NCBI RefSeq assembly: GCF_014334095.1
Contig: NZ_CP060495.1
Span: forward strand, 3,038,501-3,102,500
Source of the DNA: Novosphingopyxis iocasae
GTDB taxonomy: Bacteria; Pseudomonadota; Alphaproteobacteria; Sphingomonadales; Sphingomonadaceae
Direction of reading: 5' to 3'
DNA length: 64,000 nucleotides
Shown: in pieces, positions 35,151 to 43,098 of the stretch
Numbering within the stretch: the first letter of the stretch is position 1
Layout: every line of letters starts with the position of its first letter
Made by a program: the position numbers and the translations under genes
The notes under the pieces: model-generated
Told to the model about the DNA's origin: nothing
Seen by the model: the letters and a program-made list of their open reading frames with translations, nothing else
Database searches by the model: none

Positions 35151-36080
35151 ATGACCAGATCCCGCCGCACTGCTTCAGTTTCGCCAGCCCAGCGCATCAC
35201 CGCCGCCATCATCGAAAAGCTCGAGCAAGGCACCAAGCCATGGGTCAAGCCGTGGCGCGGTGTGCCCGTCTCGCGGCCCTTGCGCTCCTGCGGGACGCCC
35301 TATCGCGGCATGAACACCTTCTGGTTGTGGATGGTGGCCGACGGCTGTGGCTACGCCTCGCCCTACTGGATGACCTATCGCCAGTGCCAGAAGCTCGGCG
35401 GACAGGTCCGCAAGGGCGAAAAATCGACCATCGCGATCTTCTACAAGAGCTACACGAAGGAGGTCGAGACCGCCGAAGGCGAAGCCGACACCGAGAACCG
35501 GCGCGTGCTCAAGGCCTATGCTGTCTTCAATGCCGACCAGTGCGATGGCCTCCCTGCATTCTACCATCCCAAACCGCTGGTTGCCGCGCTCGAGCCCAAA
35601 GGACGCGAAGACCGGCTCGATGCCTTCTTTGCCCATATTGGCGCAGACCTGCGCCATTATGGTGCGCAGGCCTATTACGAGCCGCTGCGTGACCGTGTCA
35701 CCATGCCGCCAGCCGAACTGTTCGAAGCCTATGACCACTACTATGCAACGCTCGCACACGAGCTGTCGCACTGGACGGGGCATTCCTCGCGGCTCGATCG
35801 CGATCTCAAGAATCGCTTCGGCAGCGAGGCCTATGCCGCCGAAGAACTGATCGCCGAACTTTCGTCGGCAATCCTTGGAGCCGAACTGGGTCTTCCGGTC
35901 ACCCACCTCGACCATCACGCCAGCTACATCGCGTCCTGGCTCAAGATCCTCAAATCGGATGAGCGCGCGATCCTGACGGCTGCGGCAAAAGCCGAGGAAG
36001 CGGCTACCCTGCTCCTCGAACTGGGTGGTCACCAATCCCTGGAAGGCGAGGCCGATGTCGATCTCGCCGATGCGGCCTAA
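35151..36080 (+). CDS. ardC: ArdC-family antirestriction protein
   Basis: A 309-residue ArdC protein. The N-terminal ssDNA-binding domain shows ITAAIIEKLEQGTKPWVKPW and FWLWMVADGCGYASPYWMTYRQC. The C-terminal zincin-like metallopeptidase domain has the HELSH motif in YATLAHELSHWTGHSSRLDR and a downstream AAEELIAELSSAILGAELGL segment with the third ligand. Such proteins protect incoming single-stranded DNA from host restriction during conjugation. The start at 35151 follows GATCAGGAGAA; the upstream ATGs lie in the leader. A small gene follows after 11 bases. Confidence 0.92.
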   Translation: MTRSRRTASVSPAQRITAAIIEKLEQGTKPWVKPWRGVPVSRPLRSCGTPYRGMNTFWLWMVADGCGYASPYWMTYRQCQKLGGQVRKGEKSTIAIFYKSYTKEVETAEGEADTENRRVLKAYAVFNADQCDGLPAFYHPKPLVAALEPKGREDRLDAFFAHIGADLRHYGAQAYYEPLRDRVTMPPAELFEAYDHYYATLAHELSHWTGHSSRLDRDLKNRFGSEAYAAEELIAELSSAILGAELGLPVTHLDHHASYIASWLKILKSDERAILTAAAKAEEAATLLLELGGHQSLEGEADVDLADAA

Positions 36081-36091
36081 GGAGCAGTGAG

Positions 36092-36532
36092 ATGGGACGT
36101 TCCGTCAGCTATCCGACCGGCTCCGTGGTTGCCTTTCGCATTCTCGATGACGGCGAAGACGACGACGCCGACTGGGTCTACGAGTGCCTCGTCGACGAGG
36201 TCATCGATGCCGCGAAAGCGGCCTTCCCTTCTTTCGAGCGCTTCGAGGGATGGCGCGGCCGCGAGGACCGTATCCTCCTGCGAAATGCCTTCGCCGATTG
36301 CGGCATATCGACCTATTGCGGGCTCGCCGCAATCTGGCTCGCCGAGCGCGACGATGCCTGGTACTGGGAGGCCGATTTCTACAACCCACGAACGGCGAGA
36401 GCACAGCACTGGCTTGGCCAGGTCTCGGGACGGTTCATCGACCTGTTTGGTGAGTTGCGCCTGGTCGGGCGGTTCTCGAATGGCGAAGCGATCTTCAAGC
36501 GCTCCCGATCCGCTTGCGCCACCGGGTCCTGA
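36092..36532 (+). CDS. Conserved plasmid/ICE hypothetical protein
   Basis: A 146-residue acidic, soluble protein with many aromatic residues (ISTYCGLAAIWLAER, DDAWYWEADFYNP). I recognise the gene only by its usual place after ardC in sphingomonad mobile elements; I know no domain. The start has AAGGAG 8 bases upstream, and the gene is likely in one operon with ardC. The C-terminal end runs into a strongly structured spacer. Confidence 0.65.
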   Translation: MGRSVSYPTGSVVAFRILDDGEDDDADWVYECLVDEVIDAAKAAFPSFERFEGWRGREDRILLRNAFADCGISTYCGLAAIWLAERDDAWYWEADFYNPRTARAQHWLGQVSGRFIDLFGELRLVGRFSNGEAIFKRSRSACATGS

Positions 36533-36544
36533 TCCTGCCTCATC

Positions 36545-36719
36545 CCTGTCCGCCGGCAGAGGCCCTTGGGCCGGTCGGGGTGCGCCGCAACCTGCGGCCC
36601 GTCGGCCCGTGTTACCCGCGCCAGCCTAGGGCCGCAGGTTTCCCGCTGCGCGGTGCGTCGCGCCCCTTGTCCCGGCCCTGATCGGGCTCCGGCGGACAGG
36701 ACCGAGGCAATGGTGCCTC
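36545..36719. repeat. Nested inverted-repeat cluster (cruciform-prone spacer)
   Basis: Outer arms cctgtccgccgg (36545-36556) and ccggcggacagg (36689-36700) are a perfect 12-bp inverted repeat. Inside lie a second perfect 12-bp pair aacctgcggccc (36589-36600) / gggccgcaggtt (36629-36640) and a small hairpin ggccc-tt-gggcc (36561-36572). A further hairpin gaggca-atgg-tgcctc follows at 36704-36719. So many perfect arms in 175 bases suggest a folded DNA or RNA element such as a single-strand origin, oriT part or transcript processing site. Confidence 0.7.
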
Positions 36720-36756
36720 CTTTTCTTGTCCGCGCGATCTGATCAGGAGACACCCC

Positions 36757-37692
36757 ATGTACGACAGCTTCATCGACCAGTTGAGCGGCCTTGACCTTTC
36801 GGGCCTCAGCATCAAGCCGGCTCCCTTCAACGCGACCGACTTTCCCTGCGAGGACGCGATCGATCAGACGCTCGGCGCCGTATGGTCCGACCTTTTCGCG
36901 ATGTTCTCCGATACTGCCCTGGAAGTCGATGCCGAGGATATCGCCTGGGGCGTGGTCAATCTATTTCACCGCGCAGCCAGCCGGAAGTCTGCTCAGCTTG
37001 ACCGGGCCAGCGACGAGATCCGGGTCCTGCTCGCATCAGCCGATGGCTCCGAAGTGCATTCGAGCAATCTCGAAGAGCAGGTCGAGCGCGCGCAGGCGGC
37101 CGAAGCCAGCATGCTGGCGTTTGAGCAGATGCGGGAGGCTGCGGCAGCACTTTACCGCGACGAGACCGGTTCCTCGTGGAAGCCCGTTTCCGGGTCGCGC
37201 GCGAGCCATTCGCGCAATCTCACTTCGGCCGTAATCGATGCCCGCGATTTCCTTCGCGCACGCGCCGAGAACCGGCGTCATGCCCTGATCCCGGAAGGTA
37301 CCCCGGTCCTCTTCGCAGGTGGGCGCCAGAGCTTCGAGAGCGCTGAGGATGCGCGCGTTTATGCCGACAATATCTGGGCGACGCTGGACAAGGTTCGCGA
37401 TGTGGTTCCCGATCTCTTCCTGGTCCATGGCGGCGACGGCAAGGGTGCCGATCGCCTTGCCGCGAGTTGGGCTGAACGCCGCGAAGTCCAGCAACTAACT
37501 TATTCGCTCGATCGTCGGCTTGGTGCCCGCGCCGGGTTCAAGCGCAACGAGCAGATGCTTTCCCTCAATCCGCGTTATGTCGTCGCCTTTCCGGGCAATG
37601 GCGTGACCGAACGGCTGGTGATCGATGCCAAGACGCGCCGGATCACCGTGGTCGATCGTCGCGGCCCCTTGGGCGCCTCTCCCGGGTCCTGA
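36757..37692 (+). CDS. DUF2493 (SLOG/YspA-like) domain protein
   Basis: A 311-residue protein. The N-terminal ~170 residues are helical (a possible coiled coil around SSNLEEQVERAQAAEASML). The C-terminal part from about residue 180 is DUF2493: PVLFAGGRQSFESAEDARVY, FLVHGGDGKGADRLAASWAE, and a final VVAFPGNGVTERLVIDAKTR, matching the nucleotide-binding Rossmann-like SLOG fold. SLOG proteins may sense nucleotides; the role here is unknown. The ATG follows ATCAGGAGA. It belongs to the ardC-DUF2493-ssb backbone block. Confidence 0.8.
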   Translation: MYDSFIDQLSGLDLSGLSIKPAPFNATDFPCEDAIDQTLGAVWSDLFAMFSDTALEVDAEDIAWGVVNLFHRAASRKSAQLDRASDEIRVLLASADGSEVHSSNLEEQVERAQAAEASMLAFEQMREAAAALYRDETGSSWKPVSGSRASHSRNLTSAVIDARDFLRARAENRRHALIPEGTPVLFAGGRQSFESAEDARVYADNIWATLDKVRDVVPDLFLVHGGDGKGADRLAASWAERREVQQLTYSLDRRLGARAGFKRNEQMLSLNPRYVVAFPGNGVTERLVIDAKTRRITVVDRRGPLGASPGS

Positions 37693-37762
37693 GGGGGCCT
37701 TGATCATCTATATCTGCAATGCCTGGATGTGCATTCGGCGCCGACCCGACTATGGACTGGTC

Positions 37763-38032
37763 ATGCAACTTGACGATCTGCTGCAGCGCTACTTTGCCAC
37801 CACCGACCTCTCCGGGGTTGCTCCCGACACCTTTGCAGCCGGCATCGAACACTGCCGGGTCGATCTCGGGCTCGAGGAGGACCGGGGCAAGCGCTTTGCA
37901 CTGTGGTCGTTCCTGCACATGTTCGGGTCTGCCCCCGATCTCGATGTGGCGTTCGAGAACGAGGAAGACCGGGAAGCAGCCCGCAACTTCATGGATCTGC
38001 TGGCGGCATCGGAAGGCGATGGAGCAGCCTGA
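37763..38032 (+). CDS. Small hypothetical acidic protein
   Basis: An 89-residue frame starting MQLDDLLQRYFATTD and ending in an acidic helix (ENEEDREAARNFMDLLAASEG). I do not recognise it. Codon use matches neighbours and the gene fits between DUF2493 and ssb in the same direction. The start is uncertain because no clear ribosome site precedes 37763; the frame is open back to 37625, overlapping the previous gene. Confidence 0.6.
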   Translation: MQLDDLLQRYFATTDLSGVAPDTFAAGIEHCRVDLGLEEDRGKRFALWSFLHMFGSAPDLDVAFENEEDREAARNFMDLLAASEGDGAA

Positions 38033-38257
38033 TTAAGGCAGGGTCACGTGAGCCTGCAGACCCGCACCCGATACCCATCCGGCTTTTTTCGCGAACAGTC
38101 CTGAATCAGGTCAGCTGAGGACGGCAACCCGTTCCTTTCCGGCCGTGTTGTCGCGCTTCGCGCGCCTGCCCGCACCACCCGTCATGAACAGGTTTCCCTT
38201 CGGCCTTTCAGGCCTGCGGTGCAGTCCTCCCATGCCCTGCTTCTTCTGGATGTTCGC

Positions 38258-38280
38258 AAACCGGAGATGGTCTCCGGTTT
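38258..38280 (+). promoter_or_regulatory. Perfect hairpin in the ssb leader
   Basis: aaaccggaga (38258-38267) and tctccggttt (38271-38280) form a perfect 10-bp stem with a 3-base loop, 23 bases before the ssb start. It has no T-run, so it is more likely an operator or an mRNA element than a terminator. Confidence 0.55.
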
Positions 38281-38303
38281 GAGGAACTGAAGGAACTTAC
38301 ATC

Positions 38304-38702
38304 ATGACCAATATCGCAATCCTCACCGGCCGCATCGCCCGCGATCCCGATACCCGCGAGACCAAGGGCGGCACCAATGTCACCGGGATTACCGTCGTCA
38401 CCGATCGCCCCGCACGCGACAAGGATGGCAAAACCTACAAGGACGAGAACGGCTACACCGCCAAGGAAAGCGAGTTCCACCGGGTGACCTGCTTCAACGG
38501 CCTCGCCAAGACCGTCGGCCAATACTGTTCCAAAGGCCAGCTGGTCAGCGTCCAGGGCCGCATCCACTACACCCAGTGGGAGGACAAGGACGGGGTCACG
38601 CGCTACGGCACCGAGATCCTCGCCGACAAGGTCGATTTCCTCTCCCGCGGCAGTGGTTCGGGCGACGACAACGACAACACCGACGCTCCCGATATCGACT
38701 GA
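38304..38702 (+). CDS. ssb: Single-stranded DNA-binding protein
   Basis: A 132-residue SSB with an OB-fold: MTNIAILTGRIARDPDTRET at the start, then ESEFHRVTCFNGLAKTVGQY and KGQLVSVQGRIHYTQWEDKDG. The C-terminal tail is acidic (DDNDNTDAPDID) but lacks the usual -DDIPF end, so it may not recruit host partners in the normal way. It is the mobile-element paralogue that coats transferred single strands. An AAGGAA ribosome site precedes it. A strong hairpin terminator follows. Confidence 0.92.
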   Translation: MTNIAILTGRIARDPDTRETKGGTNVTGITVVTDRPARDKDGKTYKDENGYTAKESEFHRVTCFNGLAKTVGQYCSKGQLVSVQGRIHYTQWEDKDGVTRYGTEILADKVDFLSRGSGSGDDNDNTDAPDID

Positions 38703-38728
38703 CATCGATGCCGGTCGTCCCTTTTACG

Positions 38729-38766
38729 AAGAGGCTCTGCCGCAAGCGGCAGGGCCTCTTCTTCTG
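38729..38766 (+). terminator. Terminator between convergent ssb and DUF6437-like genes
   Basis: aagaggctctgccgc (38729-38743) pairs over 15 bp, with one wobble, to gcggcagggcctctt (38746-38760), followed by cttctg. It probably ends the ardC-to-ssb transcription unit. Confidence 0.75.
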
Positions 38767-38769
38767 TGG

Positions 38770-39036
38770 CTACTGGGTTTGCGGCGCTGCATTCGAAGCA
38801 CGGGTTGCACCGCGCCCAGTCAGCTTCTCGATCGCGGCATTCTCACCGAGTTTCCCGAGTTCTTCGGCAACCTTCCTCAGACCCTTCTTCGAGAAGCTTT
38901 CGAGGCCGCTTCCCAGGATGATTTCACCGAGTTCTCTGGCCGCTTGCACTTCAAGTTCGCGTTGCTTGGCGTCGAGCGCCTCGCGGTCTGCTTCGAGCTT
39001 TTGCAGGGCTGCAATCGCGCTCCTGTTTCGGGGCAT
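38770..39036 (-). CDS. Small coiled-coil protein, DUF6437/TraC-like
   Basis: An 88-residue protein beginning MPRNRSAIAALQKLEADREA with a long charged helix (LDAKQRELEVQAARELGE), then FSKKGLRKVAEELGKLGENA. It resembles the small DUF6437 or mobilisation TraC proteins seen on alphaproteobacterial plasmids, recalled from family pattern only. It is leftward, convergent with ssb. The start is at 39036, since the longer frame to 39096 adds an atypical basic leader. Confidence 0.6.
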   Translation of the reverse strand: MPRNRSAIAALQKLEADREALDAKQRELEVQAARELGEIILGSGLESFSKKGLRKVAEELGKLGENAAIEKLTGRGATRASNAAPQTQ

Positions 39037-39382
39037 GTTACTTGTCCTTTTGTCCCCCTCGGATCTGCTCCCCGGTTGTTTCCATGCCCGCGTCATCGGG
39101 GTGTAGGAAAGGCAATTCGCACCCAGCAGGCGTTCGATATTGGGACGGAGGTGGTGGGTTCTTGCTCACGGTTCTCCCAGCATGATGGCCTTGCGCCTCC
39201 CGCCTCAAGGACGGCGGGGCCCCACCATTTTGCCCGCCACCGGATTGCATCCGGCAGCGAACAAAATCGTTACCCCCACCGCCGCTATCGCGGTCGCCCA
39301 TCTGGGCGATCCCTGACCCGGGACCCACAAGACCATCGCGCGCACCTCCTGTCGTCTCACGACAGAAATCAGGAGGATTATC
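39037..39382. other. Intergenic region with ribosome-site hairpin
   Basis: About 345 bases with no convincing gene. The right end contains cctcctg (39345-39351), complementary to caggagg (39370-39376), which is the ribosome-binding site of the next gene, and an inner perfect hairpin ctgtcgt/acgacag (39349-39355, 39359-39365). Promoters for the two divergent small genes must lie here. Confidence 0.45.
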
Positions 39383-39604
39383 ATGACTTATTCGATGCAT
39401 TGCGCCCTTCCGTCACGGAGCTATTTCGAGGCTCTGGAAACAGCCGAGAAGAGAGCGTTGCACAGCTTCTTCGATCAGCACGTTATCGAGGATGACGAGC
39501 TCGGGTACTTTGCCCTCGACGAGGGTGACTACAACATGTTGCCAGCACATCTCGCAGCGCGGGTGGTCCACACGGTCCACGGCGGCATGCTCGACGAATT
39601 CTGA
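39383..39604 (+). CDS. Small hypothetical protein (73 residues)
   Basis: A soluble 73-residue protein starting MTYSMHCALPSRSYFEALE and ending VVHTVHGGMLDEF, with an acidic middle (DDELGYFALDEGDYN). I do not recognise a family. AGGAGG sits 6 bases before the ATG, inside an inverted repeat, and a terminator follows the stop, so it looks like a self-contained gene. Confidence 0.6.
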   Translation: MTYSMHCALPSRSYFEALETAEKRALHSFFDQHVIEDDELGYFALDEGDYNMLPAHLAARVVHTVHGGMLDEF

Positions 39605-39616
39605 GACTACCGACAG

Positions 39617-39648
39617 GGCGGGAACCGGGAACGGTTCCTGCCTTTTTT
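39617..39648 (+). terminator. Rho-independent terminator
   Basis: ggcgggaacc (39617-39626) pairs with ggttcctgcc (39633-39642) with one wobble, followed by six T residues. Confidence 0.85.
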
Positions 39649-40332
39649 CTTGTTCGCCGAGTAGTCCAATCAAGCACAAGAAACCGGTTCGGTCGGTTGC
39701 TCTGACGGTCGCCCACCGCGATGCGACGGCGCCCGATAAGTGGAGCGGGGCTGTGGACGCGCTCTGTCCCGCGCATCTGGCGATGCGCTCCTGAGGGCGC
39801 GGCCTGATTTGCTCCTGGGCCCCGCGTGCACTTGCGAAGCGGCACCGGGTCGGGCGGCGGGAAGCTGAGCAAGCGACATGCCCCGCTTGCCTTGCTTCCC
39901 ACGCGCCCTTGGCCGCTGCCTCTTTCGCAGGTGCTGTCCTTGGCTGGAGGCGTTGAACTGCTTTCTATCTGCATGCGATCAGGTGCCAGGCCTAGTTGCT
40001 CGCGCTCCAACATGGAGATCGGGAAAGGTCGTCCTTGATCAATCCCCCTCATTGCCTGGACCACCTCGCGCTCTTGGGAACAAAGGAGCACACCCTACCC
40101 CGCGATTTCGGGATTTATCTCTCTGTTATTGCTGAAGAATATAGTTTGGGCGGAATCAACCCGTCTGCGAGTAGAGCGGCGTTGCGCTGATCCGCTGACA
40201 ACTCACATCTCTCTATCGCACTGAAATAATGTCTGAATCTTTCGATTGACTGCGAGTTGTTCACGATTTATTCTCATCGGCACCTTCCGCAAGGTGAGCC
40301 AGGTTCCGTCGGCCCGACAAGGAACCTGCTTC
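39649..40332. other. Non-coding region before the relaxosome genes; candidate oriT
   Basis: Nearly 700 bases without a convincing gene; frames here lack recognisable features and ribosome sites. GC content falls toward the right (about 40100-40280). Inverted repeats lie just before the next gene: cacctt-ccgc-aaggtg (about 40282-40297) and the longer caggttcc ... ggaacctg pair (about 40303-40330, with inner gtcgg/cgac). In MobF elements oriT sits beside the small DNA-binding, coupling and relaxase genes in this order. No nic site could be assigned by eye. Confidence 0.4.
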
Positions 40333-40665
40333 ATGACCCGACAAGATCGGCTTCAGACATTCGTATCTCTCTCCGTTGGTAACTGGGTTCGCCAGTGTGC
40401 CGCGGACCATGGCGTCAGTGTCAGCGTCTTTATTCGTGACCTCATCGTCGCAGCGTGGCAGCGCGATAACGAGGCGAAGGACCGGCCCGCTGGGCTCGAT
40501 CCCGCGCGCCAGGCCATCTTCATTTCGGTAGCGCTCGATGCGCTTTTAGCCAGCCATTCTGACGCGAGTTTGCGCGACCGTACCCACGAAGCGTACCGGC
40601 GACGCCTCGAGCGTCTTGGCCTCCCCGTCAACGCAAACATGGGAGGCCATTCCCATGAAGCATAA
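40333..40665 (+). CDS. Ribbon-helix-helix-type relaxosome accessory protein
   Basis: A 110-residue protein. The N-terminal ~45 residues fit a ribbon-helix-helix fold: strand TFVSLSV, helix GNWVRQCAADHGV, helix SVFIRDLIVAAWQRD. The C-terminal part is helical and basic (THEAYRRRLERLGLP). In R388-like systems a similar protein (TrwA) precedes the coupling protein and relaxase and binds oriT. Position here is the same, overlapping traD by 11 bases. The inverted repeats directly upstream could be its operator. Family is inferred from pattern, not from a clear motif. Confidence 0.55.
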   Translation: MTRQDRLQTFVSLSVGNWVRQCAADHGVSVSVFIRDLIVAAWQRDNEAKDRPAGLDPARQAIFISVALDALLASHSDASLRDRTHEAYRRRLERLGLPVNANMGGHSHEA

Positions 40666-43039
40666 TCTCCTGAACTTCACCCGCGGGAGCCAGCTGCTCG
40701 GCCACTTCGGTTTCATGTTTGCAGCCGGCCTGAAGGGCCCTTTAATTGTCACCGGCCTGGTTGCCGTCGGCACCTGCTATTGGGAAGTGCGGTCGGCTCT
40801 AAGCGATCACCAGATCTACCTGGTCTGGATGCATATCTACGCCAGTCTCTATGCCTTCATGGAGTTCGATCCGGCCAAGCTGGTCAACCTTGAATTGCTT
40901 GACGGCGAAAGGGTCGGCCTCCCGTTTGGCATCGTTCGCGAGTTCCCGCCGATGCGCGAGGCCGTCGAGGCATTTCGTTCGGCAGTGAAGCAGGGTTTGC
41001 TGGTCTCGGCGGTACTGTTGATCCCGGCCTTCGTGTTCTTCTGGTGGTTCGCCGAGCGCTTTGGCGGGCGGTCGAAGGCGCGCAAGCACGAGCGCGGCGC
41101 AATGCTTGTTTCGCTCAACGAACTCGAAGAAGAAATCGAGCGTCACAACAAGGCATTCCGGGCCGAGGAACTGGGACGCAAGTTCGGCTGGAAGTGGCGG
41201 CTTGCGAGCTCGTCGGCGCTCGCCGAAGCGGGCCACTACCAGCCCGCACATCTCGCCGGCGTGAGCTGGCCGTGGCGGCTCGAGCAGAGCCACGCCATGC
41301 TCATTGGCACGACCGGAACCGGCAAGACCGTGGCGCTCACCGAACTCGTTGCCGAAGCACGTGAACGCGGCCAGCGCGCGGTCATTTTCGACCTTACAGG
41401 GGCTTTCATTGAGGCCTTCTACGATCCCGCGCGCGACATCATTCTCAATCCTATCGATGTTCGGTGTCCGCTGTGGAGCGTGTTCAACGACTGCACGACA
41501 GAAGCCGAGTTTAATGCTGCCGCTGAAGCGCTCGTGCCCCATGACGGGGGTGGTTCAGAACAGTTCTGGGTGCTCGCGGCACGCATGCTGTTCGTCGAGA
41601 TGTGTCTTCACCTTGCCCGTAACGGCACGGCAACCAACGAGGCTTTGGCGCGGCGGCTGATGACCGCTGACCTGTCCGAAGTGCATAAGCTGATGCGCGG
41701 CACCATGGCCGATCCGCTGACCGCCCCGGAAGCGGCCCGCATGGCGGAATCGATCCGCGCGGTTTTCAATGCGAATGCAAAAGTGCTCAAGCTTTTGCCC
41801 TCGTCCGGACCACGCTTTTCGGTCCGCGACTGGGTCAAGGGCGACTGCCAGGCGGGCTCGATTCTGTTCCTCTCTGCCCGCTATGTCGACATGAGTATCT
41901 CCTCTCAGTTGCTGACGCTGTGGCTCGACACGGCGATGAATACGCTGATGACGCTCGAGCGCACGCAGGACCTGCGGATGTGGTTCCTGATCGACGAACT
42001 CGGCGCCCTTCACCGACTACCGGCGCTCGAAAAGGGGCTGCAAACCGCGCGCAACTTCGGCGGTGCGATCGTCACCGGGGTGCATGCGTTTGCCAAGCTC
42101 AAGGAAGTCTACGGCGAGAACATGGCCATGACACTGTCCTCGCTTGCGCGCACCAAGCTCATCCTAGCGACGGCTGATCGAGAGACAGCGACCTGGTGCT
42201 CCGATTTCATCGGTCACCGGCAGGTGCGCGACATGGAAGAGGGCTACAGCTACGGGTACAACAATGCGCGCGACGCAGTCAGCCTGACGCCCAGGCGGCA
42301 GATCGAGCCGTTGCTTCTGCCCGACCAGTTTATGAACCTTCCGCGGCTGTCGGCCTACATCAAGTTTCCCGACGGATTCCCCGCTGCGCCGGTCTCGCTC
42401 ATTCCGCGCACGCGTGGTCGTATTGCCGAAGGTTTCATCGCCCGCGAGAAACCGCTCATAAAGCCTGGCCAGGGTCCTGCGGCAGCGACGCCCCAAGCGA
42501 ACCCGGGTTCGAAACCGAATGACGAGCATCCCGCTTCGAATGATGACGGTGCCGGTAAGCCTGTCGATTCAAAGCAGCTCAAATTCGACCTCGAGGGGCA
42601 GCGCCGTGTCGCCGATGAACCGCAAGATCGGCAGGAGCCTGTGCCGCTTGAAAAGCTGAATGCAGGGCGCGCTGCTGGTGATCTCGGTGCCGAAACCCGT
42701 TCCGATGCTCATCCGGAGCTTGAAAAGCTGAACGCGGGGCACGCTGCTGATGATCTCGGTGCGGCAACCCGCTCCGATGCTCCCCTCGATGCGGGGCCAA
42801 CGCTACCTCTCGCTGCCGTGCAAACCGGTGAGGATGCGCGAGCAGTGGGTGCCGAACAGCATCCGTGCGAACCAGGAACCGCCGGCGATGATGCAGCTGG
42901 AAAGGGCGGTTCGACGCAACGAGGCCGTGCGGCGGCCAACAGGCGTCAGTCGCTCACGCCGGTCGAAAAAGACCTGCGTGAAGGTGCGGTCGCAGATCCT
43001 CCGGAAAAGGACTTCGGCGAGTTCGAACCCGATATGTGA
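40655..43039 (+). CDS. traD: TraD/TrwB-type conjugation coupling protein
   Basis: A 794-residue coupling ATPase that delivers the relaxase-DNA complex to the secretion channel. Two N-terminal membrane helices (about residues 22-45 and 110-135) precede the motor domain. Walker A is IGTTGTGKTVALTE near 215, Walker B lies in LRMWFLIDELGALHRLP near 440, and there is a RTKLILATADRETATW segment. The last ~180 residues are hydrophilic and hold a tandem repeat of 24 residues. The start is at 40655 with GGGAGG 8 bases upstream. The stop overlaps a GTG that could open the relaxase frame, so traD and traI are one unit. Confidence 0.92.
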   Translation: MKHNLLNFTRGSQLLGHFGFMFAAGLKGPLIVTGLVAVGTCYWEVRSALSDHQIYLVWMHIYASLYAFMEFDPAKLVNLELLDGERVGLPFGIVREFPPMREAVEAFRSAVKQGLLVSAVLLIPAFVFFWWFAERFGGRSKARKHERGAMLVSLNELEEEIERHNKAFRAEELGRKFGWKWRLASSSALAEAGHYQPAHLAGVSWPWRLEQSHAMLIGTTGTGKTVALTELVAEARERGQRAVIFDLTGAFIEAFYDPARDIILNPIDVRCPLWSVFNDCTTEAEFNAAAEALVPHDGGGSEQFWVLAARMLFVEMCLHLARNGTATNEALARRLMTADLSEVHKLMRGTMADPLTAPEAARMAESIRAVFNANAKVLKLLPSSGPRFSVRDWVKGDCQAGSILFLSARYVDMSISSQLLTLWLDTAMNTLMTLERTQDLRMWFLIDELGALHRLPALEKGLQTARNFGGAIVTGVHAFAKLKEVYGENMAMTLSSLARTKLILATADRETATWCSDFIGHRQVRDMEEGYSYGYNNARDAVSLTPRRQIEPLLLPDQFMNLPRLSAYIKFPDGFPAAPVSLIPRTRGRIAEGFIAREKPLIKPGQGPAAATPQANPGSKPNDEHPASNDDGAGKPVDSKQLKFDLEGQRRVADEPQDRQEPVPLEKLNAGRAAGDLGAETRSDAHPELEKLNAGHAADDLGAATRSDAPLDAGPTLPLAAVQTGEDARAVGAEQHPCEPGTAGDDAAGKGGSTQRGRAAANRRQSLTPVEKDLREGAVADPPEKDFGEFEPDM
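42647..42790 (+). repeat. 72-bp tandem repeat inside traD
   Basis: Two head-to-tail copies (42647-42718 and 42719-42790) encode 24-residue units beginning LEKLNAG and containing DLGA-TRSDA. They differ at scattered positions, so the duplication is not recent. They lie in the variable cytoplasmic tail that may contact the relaxosome. Confidence 0.85.
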
Positions 43040-43098
43040 AAGGCAAATGGGGAAGGAATTACCTGGCCGCGAGGGGAACCCGACGAGGATTAGACTGG

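Noticed and set aside
39483-40091. A 202-residue minus-strand gene in the gap before the relaxosome genes
   Set aside because: Low-complexity Arg/Pro/Gly composition, overlaps a terminator and a small plus-strand gene, no ribosome site.
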